Of a DNA stretch of 64,000 nt, positions 53,049 to 62,431 are shown piece by piece (within the stretch, counting starts at the first letter, position 1; each line of letters starts with the position of its first letter). Below the pieces are notes generated by a model. It was not told where the DNA came from. It searched no databases and saw nothing but the letters and a program-made list of their open reading frames with translations. A program made the translations under genes and the position numbers. This DNA is from Treponema sp. (GTDB lineage Bacteria > Spirochaetota > Spirochaetia > Treponematales > Treponemataceae), in the NCBI GenBank assembly GCA_016290335.1, contig JAEETM010000002.1, positions 1-64,000 of the forward strand, read 5' to 3'.

Positions 53049-53333
53049 TTATTTTTCTTCAAGTTTTACAAACTGATATTTCAAAAGGTTCATATTGATT
53101 TTGAACTCTTTGCTGATATCAGCAACTTTTGCAGGGTTAAGCTTAATATTATAAATAATAAAGCGTCCTCTGTTCTGTTTTTTGATTTCGTAGGTAAGAT
53201 CGCGGTCACCAAATACTTTTTCTTCTTCGATTTCCGCACCGAATTTGGCGAGAGTGCCTTTCAAATCCTCGGCACCTTTTTTGGCTTTTTCATCATCAAG
53301 AGGGAAAATAGCCATAAGTTCATACTTTTTCAT
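53049..53333 (-). CDS. rpsF: 30S ribosomal protein S6
   Basis: 94-aa S6 starting KKYELMAIFPLDDEKAKK with RFIIYNIKLNP in the middle and a helical end. The ATG at 53333 is chosen because AGGAG lies eight bases upstream; the frame to 53354 begins in the leader. First gene of the rpsF-ssb-rpsR-rplI unit and preceded by an unusually structured leader of about 175 bases. Confidence 0.96.
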   Translation of the reverse strand: MKKYELMAIFPLDDEKAKKGAEDLKGTLAKFGAEIEEEKVFGDRDLTYEIKKQNRGRFIIYNIKLNPAKVADISKEFKINMNLLKYQFVKLEEK

Positions 53334-53421
53334 AAGTATCTCCTGTTTTTTCATTGCACATGCAATGTTTAGGAGGACATGTAATACAATCCTCTAATCG
53401 ACGATTATCTGACTGTACAAT

Positions 53422-53452
53422 AAAAAACTCAGCAATACCGATTTGCAGTGAG
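53422..53452 (-). promoter_or_regulatory. Terminator-like hairpin in the rpsF leader (possible attenuator)
   Basis: Minus strand: CTCA, one-base offset, TGCAA, seven-base loop, TTGC, TGAG (53428-53452), followed by TTTTTT. It lies between the predicted start of transcription and rpsF, so read-through must be controlled. Upstream in the leader is another stem (GGAAATC/GATTTTCC) and an isolated AAGGAGG not followed by a start codon. Confidence 0.5.
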
Positions 53453-53515
53453 TCTTTTATTCCTCCTTATGGACTAAGGAAAATCCTGTTACAGATTTCC
53501 AAGGGGTGTTCTGAT

Positions 53516-53544
53516 AATATAGATTAAATTTCAAATAACGTCTA
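53516..53544 (-). promoter_or_regulatory. Promoter of the rpsF operon
   Basis: TAGACG (53539-53544), 17 bases, TATATT (53516-53521); +1 near 53509. It abuts the divergent promoter region of the ankyrin gene (TATACT at 53543-53548 on the plus strand), so the two may compete. Confidence 0.45.
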
Positions 53545-53574
53545 TACTTATTATATATTTTATTTTTGGAAAAT

Positions 53575-55578
53575 ATGATGAAGAAACTTAGAAGTGTATT
53601 TTTACTCACAATATATTTACTGTTTGCCGGAACTTTTTTAAGTGCACAAGAGGCAAATAATCCGGCAAATTATAATATTGATTTAAGCAGTTTTGCAAGA
53701 AATATTTCTCTTACAGCTGATAATGATGAAGGTGCTTATTCTTGTACCATTAACCTTAAGTTTAAGAAAAATATACCTGTAAGGAATGATACACTTACAT
53801 TTTTCTTAAAGTTTGCTTCTAACTTTTCTTGTGAAAAACTTAATTATGAATTTTTGATTGATGATAAAGTAATATCTTCTGGGGTTATAAATAATACTAT
53901 TACTAAGGCAAAGTCTTTTGATTCTTCTGTAGTCATACAAATAAAAAATGATATTGGTGAATCAACTATAATTAAACTCAGTTTTACTGGAATCAGCGAA
54001 AAAAAGCCCTGGATTCAATTAAAAGAAGCTAAACTTCCTAAGGAACCAAAGGTTCAAAAAGAACAAAAAACACCGAAAGAGCCTAAAGAACCAAAACAAA
54101 AAGCTGAGAAAAAATCAAAGAAAGAAACAAAAACTCAAACTGAAGAACCTGAAATAATAGAATCTACTGAAAATAGTCAGCCTGAATCCCAGGTTTCAGA
54201 AACTTCATCAGAAACAGAATTCGTATCAGAAGCTGAAACTTCATCTGAATCTGAAAAAACAGTTGAAACTTCATCGCAATCTGAAACTCAAACAGAAACT
54301 CCAACAGTATCAGAAGCCGAAACCTCTGCTGAAAAAAACAAAAAGGGCAGTTTCTCAGCATGGCTTAAATCATTATTCTCTAAGAAAAACAAAAAGCTTC
54401 CAAAGGAAGTTCAAACTTATGTAGAAACCCTGGAAACAAATCAAAACAGTCTGTTTATCAATTCAATGAATAAAAAGAAAAAGCTTTCACAACTGACCGG
54501 GCCGTTTAATACAAACGAACAGGTTATTCTTGTGTGGATATATAAGGAATTGCCGGAAAATACAAAATATGCAGTTTCAAATAATGATAAATATATTACA
54601 GACTCCCCTTCAGTATTCTTTGCAGACAGTTATAAAGAAGTTACTGAATATATAACTGTTCACGGAATGGAAGAAGCTTTTAAGAAGTATTTCAGTGCTA
54701 ATACAGAGAAAAAAGAAGAACCTGTATTAAAAATTGAAAATAAAGAACCAGAAAAAACAGAAATACTAGAATCTGTAGTTGAAGAATCAAAACAGGAGCC
54801 GGAACCAGAACCAGTAATTGAGGAAACTCCTTTCTTTGAACTTCCACTTAATAACGATTCAAACTCTAATTATTCAAGCTACAAAAAGGAATACCTTCAG
54901 GATTACGCACCAAAGAAAAAGCTTGAACTTCCAAAAGAATCAATTTCGGAAAAAACAATTGATAATCCTGATGAATCAGACAGCTTTGGCCGCACCCTTT
55001 TGATGAAAGCCGCCCAAAACGGTAATAACTGGGAAATTAAATCCCTGCTTGCGTCCGGAGCAGATGTAAACCTTAAAGATAATGACGGCTGGACTGCGTT
55101 AATGTATGCAATCCGTTATCAGCAGAATATTTCAATAGTTGAAACACTCATAAATGCCGGAGCCAAAATCAAAGTTAAGAATAAGTATGATTTATCTCCA
55201 CTTATTCTTGCAGCCTCTTACAACGGAAACCCTGAAATTACAAAAAAGATTCTTTCGTATTATTCAGTTTCCGAAAAAGAAGTCTTACAGGCATTTGTTT
55301 TAATGTTATCAGATAATTCTTCATCTGATTTTGCCAAGCTTGCAAAGATTGAAGAGTTCCTGTACAAATCTATACCATTGAACACCTTCTACAATGGAAA
55401 AACACCGCTTATGTATGCAGCCCAGTATTCAGATTCAACAAAGATTTTGAACTGCCTTATGGAAGCCGGCGCCATAACTTCAATACGTTCAACAGAAGGC
55501 AAAACAGCCTTTGATTATGCACAGGAAAACAAGCTTCTTGAACACGATGACTGTTACTGGGCACTCAACAGGAAATAG
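53575..55578 (+). CDS. Exported ankyrin-repeat protein with long charged linker
   Basis: About 667 aa. Signal peptide (about 1-25, ends FLSAQE). A beta-rich domain (about 30-155) is followed by a Lys/Pro/Glu then Ser/Glu/Thr low-complexity region (about 160-255). Next come a basic segment, a second acidic linker and C-terminal ankyrin repeats (about 465-660; DSFGRTLLMKAAQNG, NDGWTALMYAIRYQ, NGKTPLMYAAQYS). Start at 53575 or the adjacent ATG at 53578; the TTG at 53566 is less likely. Probably a periplasmic or surface scaffold. RsmD starts 5 bases downstream. Confidence 0.85.
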   Translation: MMKKLRSVFLLTIYLLFAGTFLSAQEANNPANYNIDLSSFARNISLTADNDEGAYSCTINLKFKKNIPVRNDTLTFFLKFASNFSCEKLNYEFLIDDKVISSGVINNTITKAKSFDSSVVIQIKNDIGESTIIKLSFTGISEKKPWIQLKEAKLPKEPKVQKEQKTPKEPKEPKQKAEKKSKKETKTQTEEPEIIESTENSQPESQVSETSSETEFVSEAETSSESEKTVETSSQSETQTETPTVSEAETSAEKNKKGSFSAWLKSLFSKKNKKLPKEVQTYVETLETNQNSLFINSMNKKKKLSQLTGPFNTNEQVILVWIYKELPENTKYAVSNNDKYITDSPSVFFADSYKEVTEYITVHGMEEAFKKYFSANTEKKEEPVLKIENKEPEKTEILESVVEESKQEPEPEPVIEETPFFELPLNNDSNSNYSSYKKEYLQDYAPKKKLELPKESISEKTIDNPDESDSFGRTLLMKAAQNGNNWEIKSLLASGADVNLKDNDGWTALMYAIRYQQNISIVETLINAGAKIKVKNKYDLSPLILAASYNGNPEITKKILSYYSVSEKEVLQAFVLMLSDNSSSDFAKLAKIEEFLYKSIPLNTFYNGKTPLMYAAQYSDSTKILNCLMEAGAITSIRSTEGKTAFDYAQENKLLEHDDCYWALNRK

Positions 55579-55583
55579 TTTTT

Positions 55584-56156
55584 ATGAGAATTACAGGCGG
55601 AACTTTAAAAGGTAGAATTATAAAATGTCCTGACGGCATAATAAGACCAGCAATGGACAGAATGCGCGAATCAGTTTTTTCAATTCTTGGCGATTTATCG
55701 GGCAAATCCTTTTTAGATTTATTCTCCGGTTCAGGAACAATAGCAATAGAAGCCGTTTCCAGAGGTGCAGCCCATGTAGAACTGTGCGAAAAGGACAAAA
55801 TTAAGGTAAATACTGTACTGGAAAACGTTGCAATAACAGAATCAGACTGTAATGTAAAAATACAATGCCACTTTATGCCCGTGGAATACTTTATCAAACG
55901 CTGCAAAACCAGCTTCGATTACATTTTTTTTGATCCGCCCTTCCCTTACAAGTTTCATGAACAGCTTGTTGAACAGGCAGATAAAAATGGTCTGTTAAAT
56001 AAAACAGGCACCATTTTAGTTCATCGCCCGGAAGAACACAAAATGCCTGACAAAATCGGCAATCTTATCCGTTCAGACCAGCGTGTTTATGGCCGCTCAA
56101 TTGTAGATTTCTATACATATCCGGCAGAAACAACCAAAACAGCGGACGGAAAATAA
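55584..56156 (+). CDS. rsmD: 16S rRNA (guanine966-N2)-methyltransferase RsmD
   Basis: 190-aa SAM methyltransferase. RITGGTLKGRIIKCP opens the protein, RPAMDRMRESVFSIL and FLDLFSGSGTIAIEAVSRGA form the SAM site, and the catalytic motif is FFDPPFPYK. All match RsmD, which methylates G966 of 16S rRNA. It begins 5 bases after the ankyrin gene stop. Confidence 0.94.
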   Translation: MRITGGTLKGRIIKCPDGIIRPAMDRMRESVFSILGDLSGKSFLDLFSGSGTIAIEAVSRGAAHVELCEKDKIKVNTVLENVAITESDCNVKIQCHFMPVEYFIKRCKTSFDYIFFDPPFPYKFHEQLVEQADKNGLLNKTGTILVHRPEEHKMPDKIGNLIRSDQRVYGRSIVDFYTYPAETTKTADGK

Positions 56157-56160
56157 GTAT

Positions 56161-56188
56161 TTGACATATATAAATATTATGTTATTAT
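56161..56188 (+). promoter_or_regulatory. Promoter of the small TPR-like gene
   Basis: Perfect TTGACA (56161-56166), 16 bases, TATTAT (56183-56188). Expected +1 about 56195, so only about 12 untranslated bases before the ATG at 56207 and no ribosome-binding site. Confidence 0.55.
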
Positions 56189-56206
56189 AAATAATAGTAT
56201 AAAAAT

Positions 56207-56566
56207 ATGAATAGTAAAATGCAGGCAGAAGAAAAATTAAAAAATGCTTTATCTAACAAGGTGATTCCAGATGGATTCATCAAAGTAACAGATAACCCCG
56301 TCCAGGGGCTGACTTCCGAGCAAAAAGTAATTTTGAATCGCAAGGCAAATGCTATGTTCAATGCAGGAAACATTGAAGATGCCCGTCGTATTTTTATCAC
56401 TACAGGTTATTCAGATGGTCTTACCAGAGTCGGTGACTATTACATGAATAAAAATGAAGGGTTAAAGGCATTGAAAGCCTACTATCTCGCTCATAATAAG
56501 CGTGATGCAGAACCAATCTATGAATCTTTAGCTCAGATAATTTCGACTCTATTACAAGAACAATAA
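56207..56566 (+). CDS. Small helical TPR-like protein
   Basis: 119-aa soluble protein, not assigned to a family. Helical, with segments such as KANAMFNAGNIEDARRIFITTGYSDGLTRVGDYYM that resemble degenerate TPR units. Start at 56207 or an internal ATG four codons later. It lies 24 bases upstream of a larger TPR protein and probably works with it; AAGGGAG precedes that next gene. Confidence 0.72.
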   Translation: MNSKMQAEEKLKNALSNKVIPDGFIKVTDNPVQGLTSEQKVILNRKANAMFNAGNIEDARRIFITTGYSDGLTRVGDYYMNKNEGLKALKAYYLAHNKRDAEPIYESLAQIISTLLQEQ

Positions 56567-56590
56567 ATAAAGGGAGATTTAAAAAAAGCT

Positions 56591-57745
56591 ATGGAAAATA
56601 ATTATTCACAGCAGCAGGATATTTTTGAACAGCAGGATATTGGTTTATCAGCAGACACAATTACCGATAGCAATGAAAAAATTACTGAACTTTCAAAAAA
56701 AGGTTATCAGCTTCTTAAAGAAAATGATACAGAAGGAGCACGTGCAGCATTTATGTCAATCCTCGATATAGAGGAAAACAATAATTATGCTCTCGTTGGT
56801 CTTGGTGATATTGCAAGAAAACAGAATGATTTTAACGAAGCAATAGCTTATTACAACCGCTGTCTTTCATACTATCCTTCAAACAATTATGCATTATTCG
56901 GTCTGGCAGACTGCTACAAGGCCCTCAATCAGTTCTCAAAGGCTATTGATATCTGGCAGCAGTATCTTATGCATGATGATAAAAACATTACAGTTATCAC
57001 ACGCGTTGCCGATGCATACCGCAAAACAAAAGACTTCAAAAAATCAAAGGAGCTTTATCTTAAAGTTCTTGATATGGAAAAGGATAATCCTTACGCCTTA
57101 ATCGGTCTTGGACACCTCAGCTACGATTTTAAAGAATATAAGGATGCCCTTTATTACTGGACAAGGATTTACGACCTTAATCAGGATAACTCAGATATCC
57201 GTGTTCTTACTGCAATCGGTAACTGCCACAGAAAGCTCAAGACTTTTGAAAAAGGTACATACTACTTTGAAAAAGCACTTTACCGTGACCCTAAAAACTT
57301 CTATGCACTTTTCGGTCTTGCCGACTGTTACCGTGGAATGGGCCAGCAGATTAAATCAATTGAATACTGGAACAAGATTCTCGAAATAGACCCTCGAAAC
57401 AAAGTAATTCTGACTCGTGCCGGCGATGCCTATAGAACAACAGGCAATTACGAAGAAGCTGTAATTTATTACAACAAAGCTCTTGAAATTGACTTTGATA
57501 TTTATGCCGCAATCGGTCTTGCTTTAGTCTGCAAGTGTCAGGGAAAAACTGATGAAGCTATTACACGCTTCAAAACCCTCATTCAGAATGATCCAAGGAA
57601 CTCCCGTCTTTACGTTGATTTAGCCGAATGCTACATCCAGTGCAACAAAACAGACGAAGCAATCAAAATCCTTGAAAACTTCATCAAGAATGACGGTAAA
57701 AATATGCAGATTAAAAATCTCTTAGAGAGAATTAAACGGCATTAA
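56591..57745 (+). CDS. Tetratricopeptide-repeat protein
   Basis: 384-aa cytoplasmic protein made almost wholly of TPR units from about residue 35 to the end, roughly nine to ten repeats (NYALVGLGDIARKQNDFNEAIAYY, NYALFGLADCYKALNQFSKAIDIW, etc.). A Gln/Asp-rich N terminus precedes them. No catalytic domain. Likely a protein-interaction scaffold; partners unknown, perhaps the small helical protein upstream. Confidence 0.9.
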   Translation: MENNYSQQQDIFEQQDIGLSADTITDSNEKITELSKKGYQLLKENDTEGARAAFMSILDIEENNNYALVGLGDIARKQNDFNEAIAYYNRCLSYYPSNNYALFGLADCYKALNQFSKAIDIWQQYLMHDDKNITVITRVADAYRKTKDFKKSKELYLKVLDMEKDNPYALIGLGHLSYDFKEYKDALYYWTRIYDLNQDNSDIRVLTAIGNCHRKLKTFEKGTYYFEKALYRDPKNFYALFGLADCYRGMGQQIKSIEYWNKILEIDPRNKVILTRAGDAYRTTGNYEEAVIYYNKALEIDFDIYAAIGLALVCKCQGKTDEAITRFKTLIQNDPRNSRLYVDLAECYIQCNKTDEAIKILENFIKNDGKNMQIKNLLERIKRH

Positions 57746-57750
57746 TCATA

Positions 57751-57779
57751 TTCCATATTTTTTCATATTATGTTATACT
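57751..57779 (+). promoter_or_regulatory. Promoter of the hdr-flx operon
   Basis: TTCCAT (57751-57756), 17-base spacer, TATACT (57774-57779). The leader is about 43 bases and carries a TAGGAG ribosome-binding site before the ATG at 57830. Confidence 0.5.
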
Positions 57780-57829
57780 TTCCACCAAAATATTTTTAAA
57801 ATTGGTATAAATATTTTATAGGAGCAAGT

Positions 57830-58624
57830 ATGACATATTCGTATTTCCCAGGCTGCACGCTCAAAAACAAGGCAATTGACCTTGATAAGTATGCGCGCAT
57901 TTCTGCGGAAGCATTAGGATTCACACTTGAAGAAATCCCTGACTGGCAGTGTTGTGGCGGCGAATACCCAATGGGTAAAGATGAAATTGCTACAAAACTT
58001 TCTTCTGTACGAGCTTTGGCAAGTGCAAAAGATGCCGGTCATGAATTGGTAACCCTTTGTTCTGCATGCTACAACGTTATCAAACAGGTAAACAACGATG
58101 TTCTTACAGACGAAACGGTTGACTTTAAGGTGAACACTTATCTTAAACAGGATGAGATTGAGTATCATGGAGAAACAAAAGTCCTTCATTATCTGGAAAT
58201 ACTCCGTGATGTTGTTGGTTGGGACAAGGTAAAAGCTGCTGTTAAAAAGCCTTTTACAGGAAAGAAAATCGGTGCTTATTACGGTTGTCTTCTTCTCCGT
58301 CCGGGCAAAGTACTTCAGTTAGATGACCCGGAAAATCCAAAAATCATTGAAGATTTTATTAAAGCAATTGGTGGTACTCCAGTAATCTATTCACAGAGAA
58401 ATGAATGCTGCGGTGCTTACACAATGTTCGAAGATGAATCAATCCCTAAAAAACGCGCAGATAAAATATTAAGCAATGCAGAAGATATGGGAGCAGACTT
58501 CTTAGTTACTTCCTGTCCTTTGTGCCGCTATAACCTCATTAAAAACAAGGGTGAATCAAAGCTTGATGTTATTTATTTCACAGAACTTCTTGCAGAAGCT
58601 CTCGGTCTTAAGGAGGATAAATAA
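57830..58624 (+). CDS. hdrB: Heterodisulfide reductase subunit B (HdrB-like)
   Basis: 264 aa. Two CCG domains supply the noncubane cluster ligands of HdrB: C9 plus CC at 41-42 with CSAC (77-80), and CC at 193-194 with SCPLC near 230. This is the site where a disulfide substrate is reduced. It overlaps hdrC by one base. The disulfide partner in a fermenting spirochaete is unknown; a DsrC-like or low-molecular-weight dithiol is possible. Confidence 0.93.
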   Translation: MTYSYFPGCTLKNKAIDLDKYARISAEALGFTLEEIPDWQCCGGEYPMGKDEIATKLSSVRALASAKDAGHELVTLCSACYNVIKQVNNDVLTDETVDFKVNTYLKQDEIEYHGETKVLHYLEILRDVVGWDKVKAAVKKPFTGKKIGAYYGCLLLRPGKVLQLDDPENPKIIEDFIKAIGGTPVIYSQRNECCGAYTMFEDESIPKKRADKILSNAEDMGADFLVTSCPLCRYNLIKNKGESKLDVIYFTELLAEALGLKEDK

Positions 58625-59019
58625 TGCTTGCTAAAGAAATTGAACAAGTTAAAGAAGAGATTCTGCTCAAATCCGGCGTAAACCCTAAAAAATGTATGGT
58701 TTGCGGTAAATGCTCAGGCACTTGTCCAAACTACGATGCAATGGAATATCATCCACATCAGTTTGTACAGATGGTAGAAAATGGCGAGATTGAAAAGCTT
58801 CTCAATACAAAATCAATTTATGCCTGTTTAAGCTGCTTTGCCTGTCTTGAACGCTGTCCACGTCAGGTTGAGCCTGCTAAATTGATTGATGCTGTACGTC
58901 AGGTTGTAGAAGGAACTCGCGGACCTCACCGTCTGGATCCTGTACAGGTTCCTGAACATTTGGATGCTGATATGCCTCAGCAGGCTATAGTAAGTGCTTT
59001 CAGAAAGTACAAGAAATAA
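58624..59019 (+). CDS. hdrC: Heterodisulfide reductase subunit C (HdrC-like)
   Basis: 131-aa protein with two [4Fe-4S] motifs: CMVCGKCSGTCP and CLSCFACLERCP. Carries electrons from HdrA to HdrB. Start codon overlaps the hdrB stop in TAATG; HdrA follows 15 bases later. Confidence 0.93.
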   Translation: MLAKEIEQVKEEILLKSGVNPKKCMVCGKCSGTCPNYDAMEYHPHQFVQMVENGEIEKLLNTKSIYACLSCFACLERCPRQVEPAKLIDAVRQVVEGTRGPHRLDPVQVPEHLDADMPQQAIVSAFRKYKK

Positions 59020-59034
59020 GGAGTGACATAGAAA

Positions 59035-61047
59035 ATGGAAAGAATTGGTGTATTTGTATGTCACTGTGGTACTAACATTGCCGGCACAGTTGACGTAGAA
59101 AAAGTAACAGATGAACTTGCTAAAGTACCTGGTGTAGTTTATTCAACCCACTATACTTACATGTGTTCATCTGCCGGTCAGAAAATGATTGAAGACCATA
59201 TCAAAGACGACAAGCTTACAGGTGTTGTTCTTTGTTCCTGCTCTCCACGTATGCACGAAAAAACCTTCCGTTCATGTGCAGAAAGAGCTGGTCTTAACGG
59301 TTATAAAGTAGAAATTGCAAATATCCGTGAACAGACCTCCTGGGTTTGTAAAGATATTGAAGAAGGAACTAAAAAGGCAATCGCACTTGGAAAAGCTGCA
59401 ATTGCAAAAACAATGCTCAACACACCTTTAATTGAAGGTGAAACCCCAATGACAAAAAGAGCTTTGGTTATTGGTGGTGGTATTGCCGGAATTACAGCCG
59501 CACTCGATATTGCAGATGCAGGCTTCCCGGTTGACATTGTAGAAAAGGATTACACAGTAGGCGGTAAGATGGCTAAGCTTGATAAAACCTTCCCTACTCT
59601 TGACTGTGCTTCCTGTATCGTTACTCCAAAAATGACAGAAGTTAGCCAGAATCCTAACATCCGCATCTTATCTTATTCAGAAGTAACAGCTGTAAAAGGT
59701 TATATTGGTAACTTCGAAGTAGATATTAAACGTCATCCACGCTTTGTTGACGAAGAAAAATGTACAGGTTGTGGTGCATGTATTGAAAAGTGTCCTAACA
59801 AAAAGGTTCCAAATGCCTTCAACCTTAATCTTGATAACTGCAAGGCAATTAACATTCCTTTTGCACAGGCTGTACCAAAAGTTGCTGCAATCAATCCTAC
59901 ATACTGTCTTCACATGAAGGCTATGGAAAAAGGCAACGACAAGGTTTGTGGATTCTGTGAAAAAGCCTGTACCGCTGGTGCAATTGACTTTCATCAGAAA
60001 GAAACAACCCTTACAGAAAAATATGGTGCAATCATCGTAGCAACAGGTTATAACCCAATCAGCCTTGAAAAGTTTGATGAGTATGCCTATAACCAGAGCA
60101 AAGATGTAGTTTCATCACTTGAGTTTGAAAGACTCTGTAACGCTTCTGGTCCAACAAATGGTCATCTTCTCCGCCCTTCAGATGGAAAAGAACCAAAGAA
60201 CATTGTATTCATTCAGTGTGTTGGAAGCCGCTGTTCAGCAGATGCAACAAAAGGACACGAATACTGTTCAAAAATCTGCTGTATGTATACCGCTAAGCAC
60301 GCTATCCTTACACGAGACCATTATCCAGATACAAACATTACCGTATTCTATATTGATGTTCGAACACCTGGTAAAAACTTCGATGAGTTCTATCGCCGAG
60401 CAGTTGAACAGTATGGTGTTCACTACATTAAAGGTATGGTTGGTAAAGTTACTCCACAGGCAGATGGTACACTCGATGTTCAGGGAAGCGATTTGATTCT
60501 GAACAAACAGGTTCACATTAAAGCCGATATGGTTGTTCTTGCAGCATCAATCGAAGCAGATAAATCTGCACGACCACTTGCTACAATGCTTACAACTTCA
60601 ATGGATAACAACGACTTCTTCCTTGAAGCACATGCAAAGCTTAGACCTGTAGAATCACCTACAGCCGGTATTTTCCTTGCAGGCTGCTGTCAGGGACCAA
60701 AAGATATTCCTGAAACTGTAGCTCAGTCTTCTGGTGCTGCAGCAAAAGCAATCTGTCTTCTTGTTAAAGATAAGCTCAAGAACAATCCTTGTACAGCTAA
60801 TCCTAATGAAAATATGTGTAATGGTTGTGGACAGTGTGCTAACGTTTGTCCTTACGGAGCTATTTCTTATGTTGATAAAGACTTCCGTGGTCCTAACAGA
60901 ACAACAATTACACGCCATGTTTCACAGGTTAATACAGCTATGTGTCATGGTTGTGGTGCATGTACAGTTGCCTGTCCTTCTGGTGCTATGGATTTACTTG
61001 GATTTACGAATAAACAAATATTAGCGGAGGTAGATGCATGTCTGTAG
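59035..61047 (+). CDS. hdrA: Heterodisulfide reductase subunit A (flavin-bifurcating type)
   Basis: 670-aa flavoprotein hub. N-terminal CHCGTN and CSCSPRM region, FAD fingerprint GGGIAG (147-152) with the KLDKTFPTLDCASC block, a ferredoxin motif CTGCGACIEKCP (about 243), a second CGFCEKAC set, and C-terminal CNGCGQCANVCP and CHGCGACTVACP. Length and cluster set fit HdrA, in which the FAD splits electrons between ferredoxin and the disulfide. Overlaps the MvhD-like gene by 10 bases. Confidence 0.94.
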   Translation: MERIGVFVCHCGTNIAGTVDVEKVTDELAKVPGVVYSTHYTYMCSSAGQKMIEDHIKDDKLTGVVLCSCSPRMHEKTFRSCAERAGLNGYKVEIANIREQTSWVCKDIEEGTKKAIALGKAAIAKTMLNTPLIEGETPMTKRALVIGGGIAGITAALDIADAGFPVDIVEKDYTVGGKMAKLDKTFPTLDCASCIVTPKMTEVSQNPNIRILSYSEVTAVKGYIGNFEVDIKRHPRFVDEEKCTGCGACIEKCPNKKVPNAFNLNLDNCKAINIPFAQAVPKVAAINPTYCLHMKAMEKGNDKVCGFCEKACTAGAIDFHQKETTLTEKYGAIIVATGYNPISLEKFDEYAYNQSKDVVSSLEFERLCNASGPTNGHLLRPSDGKEPKNIVFIQCVGSRCSADATKGHEYCSKICCMYTAKHAILTRDHYPDTNITVFYIDVRTPGKNFDEFYRRAVEQYGVHYIKGMVGKVTPQADGTLDVQGSDLILNKQVHIKADMVVLAASIEADKSARPLATMLTTSMDNNDFFLEAHAKLRPVESPTAGIFLAGCCQGPKDIPETVAQSSGAAAKAICLLVKDKLKNNPCTANPNENMCNGCGQCANVCPYGAISYVDKDFRGPNRTTITRHVSQVNTAMCHGCGACTVACPSGAMDLLGFTNKQILAEVDACL

Positions 61048-61490
61048 AAACAAATGCTTCTAAAGAATGGACACCAAAAATCGTTGCTTTCTGCTGTAAC
61101 TGGTGTTCATATGCAGGTGCAGACCTGGCTGGAAACAACCGTCTGGAATATCCTGCAAACGTAAAAATTGTACGAATCCCATGCTCTTGCCGCTTGAATC
61201 CTTTGTTTATTTTGCGCGCATTCCAGCGTGGTGCTGATGGTGTAATTTTGTGCGGTTGTCATCCTGGTGACTGTCACTATTCAACAGGTAACTATTTTGC
61301 CCGCCGTCGTATGACACTTCTTTTCAGTATGCTTGATTATCTTGGAATTGAGCGTGGAAGAACCAGAGTTGAATGGTGTTCTGCTGCAGAAGGTGTACGC
61401 TTTGCCGGAATTATGAACAGTTTTGTAAAGCAGATTACAGAGCTTGGTGAATGTAAAAAGCTGGAGGATGTAAGATGCAAGAACAATTAA
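61038..61490 (+). CDS. flxD: MvhD/FlxD-like electron-transfer subunit
   Basis: 150-aa protein of the MvhD family: FCCNWCSYAGADLAG and CGCHPGDCHY are the [2Fe-2S] ligands. It passes electrons to HdrA. A GGAGG site seven bases upstream supports the ATG at 61038. Followed by FeS subunits rather than hydrogenase, which marks the NADH-linked Flx version. Confidence 0.92.
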   Translation: MSVETNASKEWTPKIVAFCCNWCSYAGADLAGNNRLEYPANVKIVRIPCSCRLNPLFILRAFQRGADGVILCGCHPGDCHYSTGNYFARRRMTLLFSMLDYLGIERGRTRVEWCSAAEGVRFAGIMNSFVKQITELGECKKLEDVRCKNN

Positions 61491-62431
61491 TTAAACGTGC
61501 AAAAGAACTCCTTGCAGAAGGAAAAGTACAGAAGGTTGTAGGCTGGAAAAAAGGTCTTTTTGATGAAGATATTACACCAGCTGTATTTACAAGTGCCGAA
61601 GAACTTGATAAAGATTTTGTATTCAATAAATACTGTGCTGCCAATCTTTCTAAATATCTTGTAAAGATTACTCGCGAAATTGAAATAAAGAAATCTACAA
61701 CAAGAATGAATAATACAATGGCTAAACAGCGCGACCCTAATGCCGCTGAAGCTCCAATTCCTAGCGAAGTTGTGCTTGTTTTCCTTAAGCCAAATGACAC
61801 TTATTCATTCACACAGCTTTTAAAAGAAAACCGCATTACACGCTCTGATGTTTATGCAATCGGAGTTCCATGTCAGGATACACTTGAAGGCGGCGAACCT
61901 TGCGTAAACTGCCAGAACAAAAAGCCTGTTTCCTGCGATGAGCTTATTGGTGTAGAAGCAGAAGCTCCTGCAGTTGAATCAAACAGAATGGAAATGGTAG
62001 AAAAGCTTGAAGCAATGACAGCAGAAGAACGCTATGCTTTCTGGCAGAATGAGTTCAGCCGCTGTATCCGCTGTAATGCCTGCCGAAACATCTGCCCAGC
62101 TTGTACCTGCGAAAAATGTGTTTTCGACAACAACGCTCTTTATACATCACAGAAGGTTGCTGAAACTTCATTTGAAGAGAGCCTTTTCCACATAATCAGA
62201 GCCTGGCACGTTGCCGGACGCTGTACAGACTGTGGAGAATGTTCAAGAGTTTGTCCTCAGGGCATTCCACTTCATCTTCTTAACCGCAAGTTCATTAAAG
62301 ATATTAATGAGATTTACGGACCTTATCAGGCTGGAGCAGATATGGAAACAAAACCTGCTATGCTCACTTTTAAGGAAGAAGATCCTGAAACCTCTATTAT
62401 CAGTGACCGCCAGGAAGGAGGAAATGAATAA
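61475..62431 (+). CDS. flxC: FlxC-like iron-sulfur protein
   Basis: 318 aa. N-terminal half resembles coenzyme F420-hydrogenase beta-like folds; C-terminal half has two [4Fe-4S] motifs, CIRCNACRNICP and CTDCGECSRVCP, plus extra cysteines (GEPCVNCQNK, CTCEKC). Start overlaps FlxD by 16 bases, stop overlaps FlxB by one. Assignment to FlxC is by gene order and cluster content. Confidence 0.82.
   Translation: MQEQLIKRAKELLAEGKVQKVVGWKKGLFDEDITPAVFTSAEELDKDFVFNKYCAANLSKYLVKITREIEIKKSTTRMNNTMAKQRDPNAAEAPIPSEVVLVFLKPNDTYSFTQLLKENRITRSDVYAIGVPCQDTLEGGEPCVNCQNKKPVSCDELIGVEAEAPAVESNRMEMVEKLEAMTAEERYAFWQNEFSRCIRCNACRNICPACTCEKCVFDNNALYTSQKVAETSFEESLFHIIRAWHVAGRCTDCGECSRVCPQGIPLHLLNRKFIKDINEIYGPYQAGADMETKPAMLTFKEEDPETSIISDRQEGGNE

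Noticed and set aside
53472..53505. Possible leader peptide upstream of rpsF (TTG-started, 11 codons)
   Set aside because: No ribosome-binding site at its start and no regulatory codon pattern.
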